A stretch of 37,628 nucleotides of DNA from Lutibacter sp. (GTDB taxonomy: Bacteria; Bacteroidota; Bacteroidia; Flavobacteriales; Flavobacteriaceae): assembly GCF_030692605.1 (NCBI RefSeq), contig NZ_JAUYUD010000035.1, positions 1 through 37,628 of the forward strand, in the 5' to 3' direction. The notes under the pieces were generated by a model that saw only the letters and a program-made list of their open reading frames with translations, did no database searches and had not been told where the DNA came from. Below are positions 1 through 7,420 of the stretch, piece by piece. Numbering within the stretch: position 1 is the stretch's first letter; each line of letters begins with the position of its first letter. Both the position numbers and the translations under genes were made by a program.

Positions 1-92
1 TTTGAAACTAATAAACATGAATAATGTTTCTCTAATACTAATTTTACACATTCAAGTTTAAATGTGTAATCATATTTCACTTTTCTTTCCAT
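1..92 (-). CDS. IS3-family transposase OrfA, N-terminal 30 residues (partial)
   Basis: The minus-strand frame opens with ATG at 92-90 and stays open to the window edge. It begins MERKVKYDYTFKLECVKLVL, which resembles the start of the helix-turn-helix OrfA of the IS150-like branch of IS3 elements. In this family OrfA binds the terminal repeats, and an OrfAB fusion made by -1 frameshifting is the active transposase. Only the first part of the HTH domain is visible, so activity cannot be judged. The start lies 18 bases inside the terminal repeat, as expected for a compact IS. Confidence 0.8.
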   Translation of the reverse strand, partial: MERKVKYDYTFKLECVKLVLEKHYSCLLVS

Positions 93-99
93 AAAAATA

Positions 100-128
100 C
101 CCCCAAATAGTGTCTAACTTTTTGGGGG
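100..128 (-). promoter_or_regulatory. Hairpin in the orfA leader built from the IS terminal repeat
   Basis: CCCCCAAA at 100-107 and TTTGGGGG at 121-128 form a perfect 8-bp stem with a 13-base loop. One arm lies in the terminal repeat and the other just 7 bases upstream of the orfA ATG. A transcript entering from outside would contain both arms and could fold over the translation start, whereas one starting inside the repeat would lack an arm. This resembles the protection against impinging transcription known for other IS. The function here is inferred. Confidence 0.5.
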
Positions 129-135
129 CAGTCTA
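111..135 (-). repeat. IS terminal inverted repeat, orfA end
   Basis: On the minus strand this 25-bp segment starts TAGACTGCCCCC and ends GTTAGACA. It is identical base for base to 37491-37515 read on the plus strand, so the two copies are in inverted orientation, as the two ends of one IS should be. The identity stops exactly at 25 bp on both sides. Confidence 0.85.
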
Positions 136-152
136 TTTTAGGCGGTTTTTTT
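136..152 (-). terminator. 5' half of an intrinsic terminator after the DUF2853 gene, interrupted by the IS
   Basis: On the minus strand, 17 bases after the DUF2853 stop, the sequence reads AAAAAAACCGCC, then TAAAA, then the IS end at 135. An A-run followed by CCG is typical of the ascending arm of bidirectional terminators, but the matching CGG-T-run arm is absent because the IS begins. The other IS flank (37473-37490) shows the same A7-CCG. Confidence 0.4.
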
Positions 153-169
153 GTAAGAAGGTAGTTTGG

Positions 170-505
170 TTAATATTTAGATTCTTGACCTAATTCTTTT
201 ACCAATAAATAATAGAAAATGGCTCTATATTTACTTCTATTAGATTTTCCAACTTTTTCAATAACATCTGAAATAGCTTTGTCAAGTTTTGGACCATCGG
301 GCAACCCTAATTTTTTTATTAAAAAATTAGTTTTAACTCTCTCGAGCTCTTTTTCATCGGTACCTGAAACTGTTTCAGCGTCTGCTTTGTAAATTGAAGG
401 ACCCAATCCTTTTGTAACTTTAGTTAATAAGGCAACATCAAACTTAAGCCCCAACTTAGTCATCTCATTTTGATATTGCACAATTTTTTCATCGAATTTA
501 CTCAT
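170..505 (-). CDS. DUF2853 family protein
   Basis: This is a 111-residue soluble, lysine-rich protein with no signal peptide or membrane segment. I recognise it as DUF2853 (function unknown, common in Flavobacteriia) from MSKFDEKIVQYQNEMTKLGL near the start, the central TKVTKGLGPSIYKADAETVS, the KTNFLIKKLGL segment, and an end in RAIFYYLLVKELG. The frame can be extended upstream to an ATG at 547, but I chose the ATG at 505. Family members begin MSKFDEK, and a TATATTTG -7 box at 552-545 would start transcription downstream of the 547 codon. The gene is monocistronic, and its terminator region appears to be cut by the IS 34 bases after the stop. No biochemical role can be assigned. Confidence 0.85.
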   Translation of the reverse strand: MSKFDEKIVQYQNEMTKLGLKFDVALLTKVTKGLGPSIYKADAETVSGTDEKELERVKTNFLIKKLGLPDGPKLDKAISDVIEKVGKSNRSKYRAIFYYLLVKELGQESKY

Positions 506-544
506 AGATAAATTTTTTTTATTAATAAAAAGGTTTATTAACTT

Positions 545-552
545 CAAATATA
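545..552 (-). promoter_or_regulatory. -7 promoter box for the DUF2853 gene
   Basis: The minus strand reads TATATTTG, a perfect match to the Bacteroidota -7 element TAnnTTTG. No TTG is seen at the ideal -33 distance. The predicted transcript start near 538 gives a leader of about 33 bases to the ATG at 505 and excludes the upstream ATG at 547. Confidence 0.5.
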
Positions 553-583
553 ATAAATAAAAGTGTGAAAATTAAATATCAAA

Positions 584-682
584 TCAGCAATCTGAAATGT
601 TTACACTTACTGTTAACCCTTCTTCGGATGCTTCTTTGCATTTAGCAGACATGTATTTAGTTGTAACCCTCAGGTTTTTCAT
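584..682 (-). other. Possible small ORF or gene remnant, 32 codons
   Basis: A minus-strand frame runs from ATG at 682 to TGA at 584-586. The product begins MKNLRVTTKYMSAKCKEASE and ends VSVNISDC. Its lysine/glutamate-rich composition looks more protein-like than the surrounding AT-rich spacer. Immediately upstream another minus-strand frame reads ELTQDSDTKKWKNSPK before its stop. I recognise neither. They could be the decayed end of a lost gene, a real micro-ORF, or chance. No good start signal is evident. Confidence 0.2.
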
Positions 683-831
683 TACTTTATTTAGGTGAAT
701 TTTTCCATTTTTTAGTATCAGAATCTTGTGTTAGTTCAGCCTAAAACAGAATAAATTTTGAATTGATTAAAGGGGGAGTTAGAAATATTGAAATGAATTA
801 ATGCTTCATTAAATTTTGCTTTTCTGACATC

Positions 832-871
832 TTGACATATTTTTTGCAATGGCATAATCATTGACTATTTG
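832..871 (+). promoter_or_regulatory. dnaK promoter region with a sigma-54-like -24/-12 element
   Basis: At 850-864 the sequence reads TGGCATAATCATTGA, close to the RpoN consensus TGGCAC-N5-TTGC with the -12 GC replaced by GA. The GG and GA dinucleotides are 10 bases apart, the required spacing. An alternative housekeeping reading is TTG at 844-846, 19 bases, then TATTTG at 866-871, a poor match to TAnnTTTG. Either would start about 40-50 bases before the dnaK ATG. No CIRCE repeat is present. Confidence 0.35.
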
Positions 872-919
872 AAATTAAGTTATTAAAAACAAAAAATTAG
901 AAAATTAAAATAAAATAAA

Positions 920-2830
920 ATGGGTAAAATTATTGGAATAGATTTAGGAACTACCAACTCTTGTGTATCTGTAATGGAAGGAAATGAGCCAGTTGTAATC
1001 CCTAATTCAGAAGGGAAAAGAACAACTCCTTCAATTGTTGCATTTATTGAAGGAGGAGAGCGTAAAGTAGGTGATCCTGCAAAACGTCAGGCAGTTACCA
1101 ATCCTTTAAAAACAGTTTATTCTATTAAAAGATTTATGGGTAATAAATATTCTGAATCTAAAATGGAAGCAGAACGTGTACCTTACAAAGTTGTAAAAGG
1201 AGATAATGATACGCCGCGTGTTGATATCGATGGTAGATTATATACACCGCAAGAAATATCTGCAATGATTCTTCAAAAAATGAAGAAAACCGCTGAAGAT
1301 TATTTAGGCACTGAAGTTACTGAAGCGGTTATAACTGTGCCAGCTTATTTTAACGATTCGCAACGTCAAGCCACTAAAGAGGCAGGTGAAATTGCGGGTT
1401 TAAAAGTAAGTCGAATTATCAATGAGCCTACTGCTGCGGCATTGGCTTATGGTATGGATAAAAAAGGAATTGACCAAAAAATTGTTGTTTTCGATTTTGG
1501 TGGTGGAACACATGACGTTTCAATTTTAGAATTAGGAGATGGCGTTTTTGAAGTATTATCTACTGATGGTGATACACATTTAGGAGGAGATGATGTTGAT
1601 CAAAAAATTATAGATTGGTTAGCTGATGAATTTAAAGCTGAAGAAGCATTGGATTTAAGAAAAGATCCAATGGCTTTACAACGTTTAAAAGAAGCTGCTG
1701 AAAAAGCAAAAATAGAGTTGTCATCTTCAGCTGTTACCGAAATTAATTTGCCATATGTTACTGCAACTGCAAGTGGACCAAAACATTTGGTGCGTAGCTT
1801 AACAAAAGCAAAATTTGAGCAATTAATAGACGATTTAATTAAAAGAACTATAGAACCTTGTAGAACTGCATTGAAAGCGGCTGGTTTAACTACTGGAGAT
1901 ATCGATGAAGTTATTTTAGTAGGTGGCTCAACACGTATACCTGCAGTAGTTGAGGCTGTTGAGAAATTCTTTGGAAAAACCCCATCAAAAGGGGTAAACC
2001 CAGATGAAGTTGTTGCTATTGGAGCCGCTATTCAAGGTGGAGTTTTATCAGGAGATGTTAAAGATGTTTTGTTGTTAGATGTTACACCACTTTCATTAGG
2101 TATTGAAACTATGGGTAATGTAATGACTAAATTAATTGAAGCTAATACAACAATTCCAACTAAAAAATCGCAGGTGTTCTCTACCGCAGCTGACAATCAG
2201 CCTTCTGTAGAAATACACGTGTTGCAAGGTGAGCGTGCTATGGCAGCAGATAATAAAACTATCGGTCGTTTTCATTTAGATGGTATTCCTCCAGCACAAA
2301 GGGGTACTCCTCAAATTGAAGTAACTTTTGATATTGATGCTAATGGTATTATTCATGTAACTGCTGGTGATAAAGCTACAGGGAAAACACAAGATATTAG
2401 AATTGAAGCTTCTTCTGGTTTAACAGAAGAGGAAATCAAAAAAATGAGAGCAGATGCCGAGGCAAATGCGGATGCCGATAAATTAGCTAAAGAAACTGCC
2501 GAAAAAATAAATGCTGCAGATTCTATGATTTTTCAAACAGAAAAACAGTTAAAAGAGTTTGGCGAAAAATTATCTGCTGATAAAAAAGAGCCAATTGAGG
2601 CAGCTCTTGCAGAATTGAAAAAAGCTCATGAAATTAAAGATGTTGCTCAAATTGATGTAGCCATGGAGAAAATTAATGAAGCTTGGAAAGTTGCAAGCGA
2701 AGAAATGTACAAAGCACAACAAGATGGTCAAACGCAAGAAGGTCCAACGGGTGATGCAGGAAATGCACAGGCAAAAAACGATGGGGATAATGTGCAAGAT
2801 GTAGATTTTGAAGAAGTAAAAGAAGAATAA
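920..2830 (+). CDS. dnaK: Chaperone protein DnaK (Hsp70)
   Basis: DnaK is the cytoplasmic ATP-dependent Hsp70 chaperone that binds exposed hydrophobic peptides and works with DnaJ and GrpE. The 636-residue length is normal. The nucleotide-binding domain opens with [14 protein letters not shown], followed by the phosphate-2 loop ([11 protein letters not shown]) and the adenosine-motif VGGSTRIP. The substrate-binding domain follows from about residue 390, with the linker [15 protein letters not shown]. The helical lid ends in the acidic tail [12 protein letters not shown], the usual co-chaperone signature. The GGGTHD variant with His in place of the more usual Phe is, from memory, common in Flavobacteriia. 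The gene is monocistronic here: dnaJ and grpE are not adjacent and a strong terminator follows. Confidence 0.98.
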   Translation: MGKIIGIDLGTTNSCVSVMEGNEPVVIPNSEGKRTTPSIVAFIEGGERKVGDPAKRQAVTNPLKTVYSIKRFMGNKYSESKMEAERVPYKVVKGDNDTPRVDIDGRLYTPQEISAMILQKMKKTAEDYLGTEVTEAVITVPAYFNDSQRQATKEAGEIAGLKVSRIINEPTAAALAYGMDKKGIDQKIVVFDFGGGTHDVSILELGDGVFEVLSTDGDTHLGGDDVDQKIIDWLADEFKAEEALDLRKDPMALQRLKEAAEKAKIELSSSAVTEINLPYVTATASGPKHLVRSLTKAKFEQLIDDLIKRTIEPCRTALKAAGLTTGDIDEVILVGGSTRIPAVVEAVEKFFGKTPSKGVNPDEVVAIGAAIQGGVLSGDVKDVLLLDVTPLSLGIETMGNVMTKLIEANTTIPTKKSQVFSTAADNQPSVEIHVLQGERAMAADNKTIGRFHLDGIPPAQRGTPQIEVTFDIDANGIIHVTAGDKATGKTQDIRIEASSGLTEEEIKKMRADAEANADADKLAKETAEKINAADSMIFQTEKQLKEFGEKLSADKKEPIEAALAELKKAHEIKDVAQIDVAMEKINEAWKVASEEMYKAQQDGQTQEGPTGDAGNAQAKNDGDNVQDVDFEEVKEE

Positions 2831-2850
2831 GTTCTTTTGAGATAAATTTG

Positions 2851-2876
2851 AAGCCTCCTTTTGGGAGGCTTTTTTT
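2851..2876 (+). terminator. Intrinsic terminator of dnaK
   Basis: AAGCCTCC (2851-2858) pairs with GGAGGCTT (2864-2871) around a 5-base loop, followed directly by a T-run to 2876. It begins 20 bases after the dnaK stop. Confidence 0.9.
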
Positions 2877-2971
2877 GTTTAAAATAGCGGTATTTAATAT
2901 GTGTTAAACCCTCATCCTTAATTGTTACATTAGGAAGAGTTGAGGATAATTTTGACGAAAGATTTTACTTC

Positions 2972-2989
2972 ACAGGCAACCTGTTTTTT
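2972..2989 (+). terminator. Small terminator-like hairpin upstream of the nitronate monooxygenase gene
   Basis: ACAGG (2972-2976) and CCTGT (2980-2984) form a 5-bp stem with a CAA loop, followed by a run of T to 2989. It lies between the dnaK terminator and the next promoter and may be a backup terminator. The short stem makes this tentative. Confidence 0.35.
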
Positions 2990-3025
2990 ATTTTGAAATT
3001 TAACTAGGCGTGCATCATAAATTAT

Positions 3026-3033
3026 TATATTTG
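3026..3033 (+). promoter_or_regulatory. -7 promoter box of the nitronate monooxygenase-like gene
   Basis: TATATTTG matches TAnnTTTG perfectly. A start about 7 bases downstream would leave a leader of under 10 bases before the ATG at 3048. No clear TTG lies at the -33 position. Confidence 0.5.
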
Positions 3034-3047
3034 AAAAAATCTTATAA

Positions 3048-3998
3048 ATGAAATCAGCAAAACTAGCAACCTTATTACAAATTAAATATCCAATAATTCA
3101 AGCACCCATGTTTTTGGTATCCAATACAGCAATGGTAATTGAAGCAATGAAAAGTGGTATTGCTGGTTGTATCCCTGCATTAAATTATAGAACACTCGAC
3201 GATTTAAGAGTTGCAATAAAAGAATTGAAAGCGGCAAAAGTTGATGGAGGTTCGTTTGGGTTTAATTTAATTGTAAATAAATCGAATTTAAAATTTAAAG
3301 GGCAGCTAGAAGTAATTTGTGAAGAAGGTGTAGATTTCATTATTACTTCATTGGGCAGTCCAGAAGAAACTATTAAGGAAGCTCATAAAAAAAATATCAA
3401 AGTATTTTGTGATGTAACCGATTTAAAATTTGCTCAAAAAGTTGAAAGTTTAGGTGCCGATGCAATAATTGCAGTAAATAATGAGGCTGGCGGACATAGA
3501 GGATTGATGAGTGGTGAAGAATTGATAAAATTATTGGTTGCTAATTGCATCATTCCTGTTATTTCTGCGGGTGGTGTAGGGTGCAAAGCTGATATTGATA
3601 AAATGCTTAGTTATGGTGCTGAAGGTGTTTCAGTTGGTAGCCCATTTATAGCATCTAATGAAGCTGGTGTTACACAAGAATATAAGCAAGCATGTGTAAA
3701 TTATGGTGCAAAAGATATTATTATGACAGAGAGAATTTCAGGCACACCCTGTACAGTTATAAATACAACTTACGTTCAAAAAATTGGAACAAAGCAATCT
3801 TGGATTGAATCGTTTTTAAACAAAAATAAAAAACTTAAAAAGTGGGTTAAAATGGTCAGGTTTATGATTGGAACCAATGCAGTAACAAACGCAGCGACAA
3901 AAGCTACTTATAAAACAGTTTGGGTTGCAGGCCCAAGTATTGAGCATACTACAGCCATTTTACCTGTAAAAGAAATTATCACGAAGTTAGTTTCTTAA
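3048..3998 (+). CDS. Nitronate monooxygenase family protein (2-nitropropane dioxygenase-like, FMN-dependent)
   Basis: This 316-residue soluble TIM-barrel flavoprotein belongs to the NMO/NPD family, which oxidises alkyl nitronates and related toxic nitro compounds using FMN and O2. The N-terminus carries the family's YPIIQAPMFLVSN strand. NNEAGGHRG at about 145-152 contains the conserved GGH motif (His150), the usual active-site base. The phosphate-binding elements are ISAGGVG (172-178) and EGVSVGSPF (192-200). Some family members act in lipid metabolism (FabK-like enoyl reductases), so the physiological substrate is not certain. The gene faces the next gene tail to tail with only 5 bases between stops and has its own promoter. 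Confidence 0.85.
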   Translation: MKSAKLATLLQIKYPIIQAPMFLVSNTAMVIEAMKSGIAGCIPALNYRTLDDLRVAIKELKAAKVDGGSFGFNLIVNKSNLKFKGQLEVICEEGVDFIITSLGSPEETIKEAHKKNIKVFCDVTDLKFAQKVESLGADAIIAVNNEAGGHRGLMSGEELIKLLVANCIIPVISAGGVGCKADIDKMLSYGAEGVSVGSPFIASNEAGVTQEYKQACVNYGAKDIIMTERISGTPCTVINTTYVQKIGTKQSWIESFLNKNKKLKKWVKMVRFMIGTNAVTNAATKATYKTVWVAGPSIEHTTAILPVKEIITKLVS

Positions 3999-4003
3999 CC
4001 ATT

Positions 4004-4903
4004 TTAATTTAGTAAATTATTGAGGGCTTCTTTTAAATTAGCGTATTTAAATTTAAATCCAGTTTTTATAATTTTTTCAGCAGAAATTCTGCTTCCTTCC
4101 AATATTAAATTGGACATTTTACCAAGTGCAAATTTTAATATGAAAGCAGGAATATTTGGAAGCCATATTTTTTTACCTAAGTCTTTTGCTAAGAGTTCAG
4201 TTACTTGTTTATTTGTTATAAATTCAGGTGATACGGCATTATAAATACCATTTAAATTTTCATTTTCAACGGCCTGAGCATACATTTTGCATAAATCATT
4301 TATATGAATCCAAGGCATAAATTGATTGCCATTTCCTAACACTGCTCCAAAACCTAATTTTATAGGTTTTATTATTTTTTCTAAAGCACCACCTTTTTTT
4401 GAAAACACGACTCCTGTTCTTAAAATAACGGTTCTAATACCCAGTTGTTTAAATTGTTTAGAGACATTTTCCCATTGCAAGCATACTGTACTTAAAAAAT
4501 CTGAGCCAGAAACATCTTTTTCAGTATAAGTTTTTTTAGTTGTTTCAGCTCCATAATATCCAACTCCAGATGCTGCAATAAATCCTTTTAAGTTGATATT
4601 CAATCTTTTGACTGTGTTGTATAATAAATTGGCAGATTTGACTCTACTATCAATAATATGTTGTTTTTGACTTTTTGTCCATTGTTTACCGCCAATATTT
4701 TCACCCGCTAAATGGATAATAAATTCAGTATTTAATAATGCTTCTTCATCAATAAAATTTGCGTCAATATCCCAGTAATATGAATTGTTAGTGTTGGCTT
4801 TATTTCGAGAAAGTACTTTTACTAAATGCCCTTTTTGTTTTAAAAGAATACATAATTGTTTTCCAATTAATCCAGATGCACCTGTTACAAGAATTGTAGC
4901 CAT
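4004..4903 (-). CDS. TIGR01777 family SDR oxidoreductase (epimerase-like, YfcH-type)
   Basis: This 299-residue extended SDR has an NAD(P)-binding GASGLIG at residues 8-14 directly after the start, LAGENIGGKQW typical of the TIGR01777 group, and a C-terminal DUF1731-type segment (SAEKIIKTGFKFKYANLKEAL). The catalytic region has GVGYYG where classical SDRs have YxxxK. The E. coli YfcH group is of unknown substrate. The start is fixed because the Rossmann strand begins at residue 3. The ATG is touched by the T-tract of a hairpin (4904-4955) that should terminate the upstream oxidoreductase operon, so expression probably depends on a promoter inside that hairpin. Confidence 0.88.
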   Translation of the reverse strand: MATILVTGASGLIGKQLCILLKQKGHLVKVLSRNKANTNNSYYWDIDANFIDEEALLNTEFIIHLAGENIGGKQWTKSQKQHIIDSRVKSANLLYNTVKRLNINLKGFIAASGVGYYGAETTKKTYTEKDVSGSDFLSTVCLQWENVSKQFKQLGIRTVILRTGVVFSKKGGALEKIIKPIKLGFGAVLGNGNQFMPWIHINDLCKMYAQAVENENLNGIYNAVSPEFITNKQVTELLAKDLGKKIWLPNIPAFILKFALGKMSNLILEGSRISAEKIIKTGFKFKYANLKEALNNLLN

Positions 4904-4955
4904 AAAAAAATCAGTTACTGAGTAGTTAATGTACTACAAAATAACTGATTTTTTT
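4904..4955 (-). terminator. Terminator of the 2-oxoacid:ferredoxin oxidoreductase operon, abutting the next start codon
   Basis: AAAAAAATCAGTTA (4904-4917) and TAACTGATTTTTTT (4942-4955) are perfect 14-base complements, with an inner GTAGT/ACTAC pairing (4922-4926 with 4933-4937). Read on the minus strand it is a strong hairpin ending in seven T, with the next gene's ATG as the very next codon. It is symmetrical and could stop transcription from either direction. Confidence 0.8.
4937..4943 (-). promoter_or_regulatory. Possible -7 box inside the terminator hairpin, for the SDR gene
   Basis: The minus strand reads TTATTTTG here, one base short of the TAnnTTTG consensus. A start about 6 bases downstream would give a leader of about 28 bases containing only the 3' arm of the hairpin, so the terminator could not form on that transcript. 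Tentative because the box is imperfect. Confidence 0.25.
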
Positions 4956-4976
4956 AAAAAACTAAAAAATCTATAA

Positions 4977-5543
4977 TTATGAAACGGTAGTTTCCTTTAC
5001 AATGTGTTGAGTAACAGATTCCATTCCTTTTGTTATTGCTTGCTTGTTAAGCGGAATTAAATCGTGATAACGTTCGGGTAATGATTTTTTAAGACCTTCT
5101 ATAACATTATCCAATAAAACTATTGGCCTAATTTTTAGAAAGGCACCAAGTACAATCATATTAAATATTTTTTTATTTCCCATTTCTATAGATAAACTAT
5201 TAGCTGCAATTTGAAAAATATCAATATCAGTTCTTGTTGGATGTTGTATAATTCCATTTGGATCGTAAATAAGTGTTCCGCCAGGTCTAACCATTTCTTC
5301 GAACTTATCCATAGATTGTTGATTTAAAATAATGGCAGTATCAAAAACTCTTAAATATGGTGAGCTAATTCGTTCGTCACTTAATATTACAGTAACATTT
5401 GCAGTACCACCTCTCATTTCTGGACCGTAAGAAGGCATCCAACTTACTTCCTGATTTTGCATAATGCCAGAATATGCCAATATTTTACCCATAGATAAAA
5501 CTCCTTGTCCGCCAAAACCAGCTATAATAATTTCTTCTGTCAT
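4977..5543 (-). CDS. 2-oxoacid:ferredoxin oxidoreductase, gamma subunit
   Basis: This is the gamma (POR-gamma domain) subunit, 188 residues, of a four-gene 2-oxoacid:ferredoxin oxidoreductase. The enzyme decarboxylates a 2-oxoacid to the acyl-CoA and passes electrons to ferredoxin. The start IIIAGFGGQGVLSMGKILAY is the family signature; SWMPSYGPEMRGGTANV and the later SIEMGNKKIFNMIVLGAF are also typical. In known enzymes this domain helps bind CoA. It starts 6 bases after the beta-subunit stop (translationally close) and is the last gene before the 4904-4955 terminator. The family is usually named KorC or VorC/PorC according to substrate. Confidence 0.9.
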   Translation of the reverse strand: MTEEIIIAGFGGQGVLSMGKILAYSGIMQNQEVSWMPSYGPEMRGGTANVTVILSDERISSPYLRVFDTAIILNQQSMDKFEEMVRPGGTLIYDPNGIIQHPTRTDIDIFQIAANSLSIEMGNKKIFNMIVLGAFLKIRPIVLLDNVIEGLKKSLPERYHDLIPLNKQAITKGMESVTQHIVKETTVS

Positions 5544-5549
5544 ACTGTG

Positions 5550-6323
5550 TTATTTTAGAATACCATCAACTTTAATATCGCCTAAAGGAAAATAGGGGAA
5601 CATATTTTCTTCCATCCAAATATTGGATTCAATCGGTGTCATTTTCCACCCAGAATTGCAGTTAGAAACTATTTCAACAAATGATAATCCTTTTTTTAGA
5701 CGTGTGTTTTCAAACGCTTTTTCAATTGCTTTTTTTGCTTTTCTGGCGTGCTTATGAGTGTGTACAGATTGACGACTTACAAAGTAAACTCCAGGAAGAT
5801 TCGCAACCAGCTCTGTCATTTTTAGGGGAAATCCCATGGTGGTGGTATCTCTACCGTAAGGAGAAGTTGAAGAAGGCATATTTGGTAATGTTGTTGGTGC
5901 CATTTGACCGCCAGTCATACCATAAATACCATTGTTCACAAAAACAATAACTATATTTTCACCTCTGTTACAAGCGTGTATTGTTTCTCCTGTACCAATA
6001 GCAGCTAAATCGCCATCACCTTGGTAAGTGAAAACATATTTTTCTGGCCAAATTCTTGATATTGCTGTTGCCACAGCAGGTGCTCTACCATGCGCAGCTT
6101 GTGTAATATCTATATTCATAAAGTCGTATGCAAGAACAGAACAGCCAACTGGAGCAACACCAATTGTATCTTCAACAATTCCCATTTCGTCTATTACTTC
6201 CATAACTATATTATGAGCAGTACCGTGTCCACATCCGGGGCAATAAGATAATGGTATATCTGTCATTAATTTGGTTTTGCAAAAGACTTGATTTTCGGGT
6301 CTAATTATGTCAATTAATTCCAT
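5550..6323 (-). CDS. 2-oxoacid:ferredoxin oxidoreductase, beta subunit (TPP-binding)
   Basis: This 257-residue subunit binds thiamine diphosphate. YQGDGDLAAIGTGETIHA followed by VFVNNGIYGMTGGQ gives the GDG...NN TPP/Mg2+ motif. CPGCGHG (Cys28, Cys31), Cys61 in APVGCSVL and a late Cys in SNCNSGW supply the four cysteines expected for the internal 4Fe-4S cluster near TPP. The first codon overlaps the alpha-subunit gene by 10 bases, indicating translational coupling. It follows alpha and precedes gamma, the usual D-A-B-C order of KOR/VOR operons. Confidence 0.93.
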   Translation of the reverse strand: MELIDIIRPENQVFCKTKLMTDIPLSYCPGCGHGTAHNIVMEVIDEMGIVEDTIGVAPVGCSVLAYDFMNIDITQAAHGRAPAVATAISRIWPEKYVFTYQGDGDLAAIGTGETIHACNRGENIVIVFVNNGIYGMTGGQMAPTTLPNMPSSTSPYGRDTTTMGFPLKMTELVANLPGVYFVSRQSVHTHKHARKAKKAIEKAFENTRLKKGLSFVEIVSNCNSGWKMTPIESNIWMEENMFPYFPLGDIKVDGILK

Positions 6324-7405
6324 GTGTTATTGATTTTTTGTTGTAGTGCTTCTAAAATTTCTTCAGGTGTGTGAATTACACCACCAGTTCTTCCAAAATG
6401 TGCAACGGGAACCTTAAATTCAACCGATAATTGAACATCTTCTATCATTTGTCCGGCATTTAATTCTACACTTAGAATGCCCTTTAATTGAGGTGTTAAA
6501 TCCATTAATGGCTTTTTAGGATAAGGAAATAAAGTTATTGGTCGAAGTAACCCAACTTTAATACCTTTTTTCCGGGCTAGTTCAACTGTTTTTTGGCTGA
6601 TTCTTGCACTCGAGCCATACGCAACTATTAAATATTCAGCATCATCGCATTGAATTTTTTCATAACGCATATCTTCTTGCTCCATTTGCTCATATTTTTT
6701 CATTAAATGACGAACTCTGGCTTCCATTTTTTCGGATTGCAAATCCAATGAAGTAATTATATTGCGCTCTCTGCCCTTTGTTTTACCTGTTACAGCCCAA
6801 CTTCCATATTTTTCTATAAGTTCTTCATTAGTTAGTCTTGGAACTTGCTCCTTTAAATAAACTTTTTCCATCATTTGACCAATAACCCCATCGGAAAGAA
6901 TTAGTACTGGTGCTCTATATTTAAATGCGATATCAAACGCATCTTCAACAAAATCAGCCATTTCTTGAACCGAAGCAGGAGCTAAAACATATAATTTATA
7001 ATCACCATGACCACCACCTTTTACAGATTGAAAATAATCGGCTTGCGATGGTTGAATGGTTCCTAAACCTGGCCCACCTCGCACTACATTTACAATTACA
7101 GCAGGTAATTCTGCACCTGCCAAATAGGAGATTCCTTCTAATTTTAAAGAAATACCAGGGCTAGAAGAAGAGGTAAGTACTTTTTTACCAGTACTTGCGG
7201 CTCCATATACCATATTAATTGCTGCAATTTCACTTTCAGCTTGTAAAACAACCATACCTGTTCGAAGTTCAGGTCTTTCGGTCATTAAATATTCAATTAC
7301 TTCAGATTGAGGAGTGATAGGGTATCCAAAATAGGCATCGGCTCCAACTCGAATAAGAGCTTCTGCTAATGCTTCGTTACCTTTCATTAATTTTAATTCA
7401 GACAT
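6314..7405 (-). CDS. vorB: 2-oxoacid:ferredoxin oxidoreductase, alpha subunit (2-ketoisovalerate, VorB-type)
   Basis: This 363-residue subunit carries the pyrimidine-binding and domain II parts of the enzyme. It opens LMKGNEALAEALIRVGADAY and continues with GYPITPQSEV, TSSSSPGISLKLEGISYLAGAE and RGGPGLGTIQPSQADYFQ. These closely resemble what databases call 3-methyl-2-oxobutanoate dehydrogenase subunit VorB, and also KorA. I therefore favour a branched-chain 2-oxoacid or 2-oxoglutarate substrate over pyruvate, but sequence alone does not settle it. The neighbouring E1-type 2-oxoacid dehydrogenase fits a branched-chain role. Note that VorB names this alpha-like subunit in some databases and a beta subunit in others. 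Confidence 0.88.
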   Translation of the reverse strand: MSELKLMKGNEALAEALIRVGADAYFGYPITPQSEVIEYLMTERPELRTGMVVLQAESEIAAINMVYGAASTGKKVLTSSSSPGISLKLEGISYLAGAELPAVIVNVVRGGPGLGTIQPSQADYFQSVKGGGHGDYKLYVLAPASVQEMADFVEDAFDIAFKYRAPVLILSDGVIGQMMEKVYLKEQVPRLTNEELIEKYGSWAVTGKTKGRERNIITSLDLQSEKMEARVRHLMKKYEQMEQEDMRYEKIQCDDAEYLIVAYGSSARISQKTVELARKKGIKVGLLRPITLFPYPKKPLMDLTPQLKGILSVELNAGQMIEDVQLSVEFKVPVAHFGRTGGVIHTPEEILEALQQKINNTWN

Positions 7406-7420
7406 ACTTGGGTTTAATTT

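Larger units (their letters stand above)
1..135 (-). mobile_element. IS3-family insertion sequence, left (orfA) end, truncated by window edge
   Basis: Reading the minus strand inward from 135 gives the terminal inverted repeat, a short leader, then the start of an IS3-type orfA at 92. The rest of the element lies outside the window. The same 25-bp terminal sequence recurs at 37491-37515 at the other end of the window, where it is followed by the C-terminus of an IS3-type orfB. The two partial elements therefore have the same orientation and are probably copies of, or the two ends of, one element. About 135 bases of the element are present here and 138 at the other end, which resembles assembly breaks at a multicopy repeat. 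Confidence 0.88.
506..919. other. Intergenic region between the DUF2853 gene and dnaK
   Basis: This 414-bp divergent intergenic stretch holds the DUF2853 -7 box (545-552), a 32-codon minus-strand reading frame (584-682), a second short protein-like minus-strand frame just above it (about 688-738), a small inverted repeat AATGAA/TTCATT at 792-810, and the dnaK promoter region (about 830-871). No tRNA, CIRCE-type operator or long ORF is visible. Confidence 0.6.

Noticed and set aside
506-547. Longer N-terminus for the DUF2853 protein from the ATG at 547
   Set aside because: The -7 box at 545-552 covers this codon, and family members begin at MSKFDEK.
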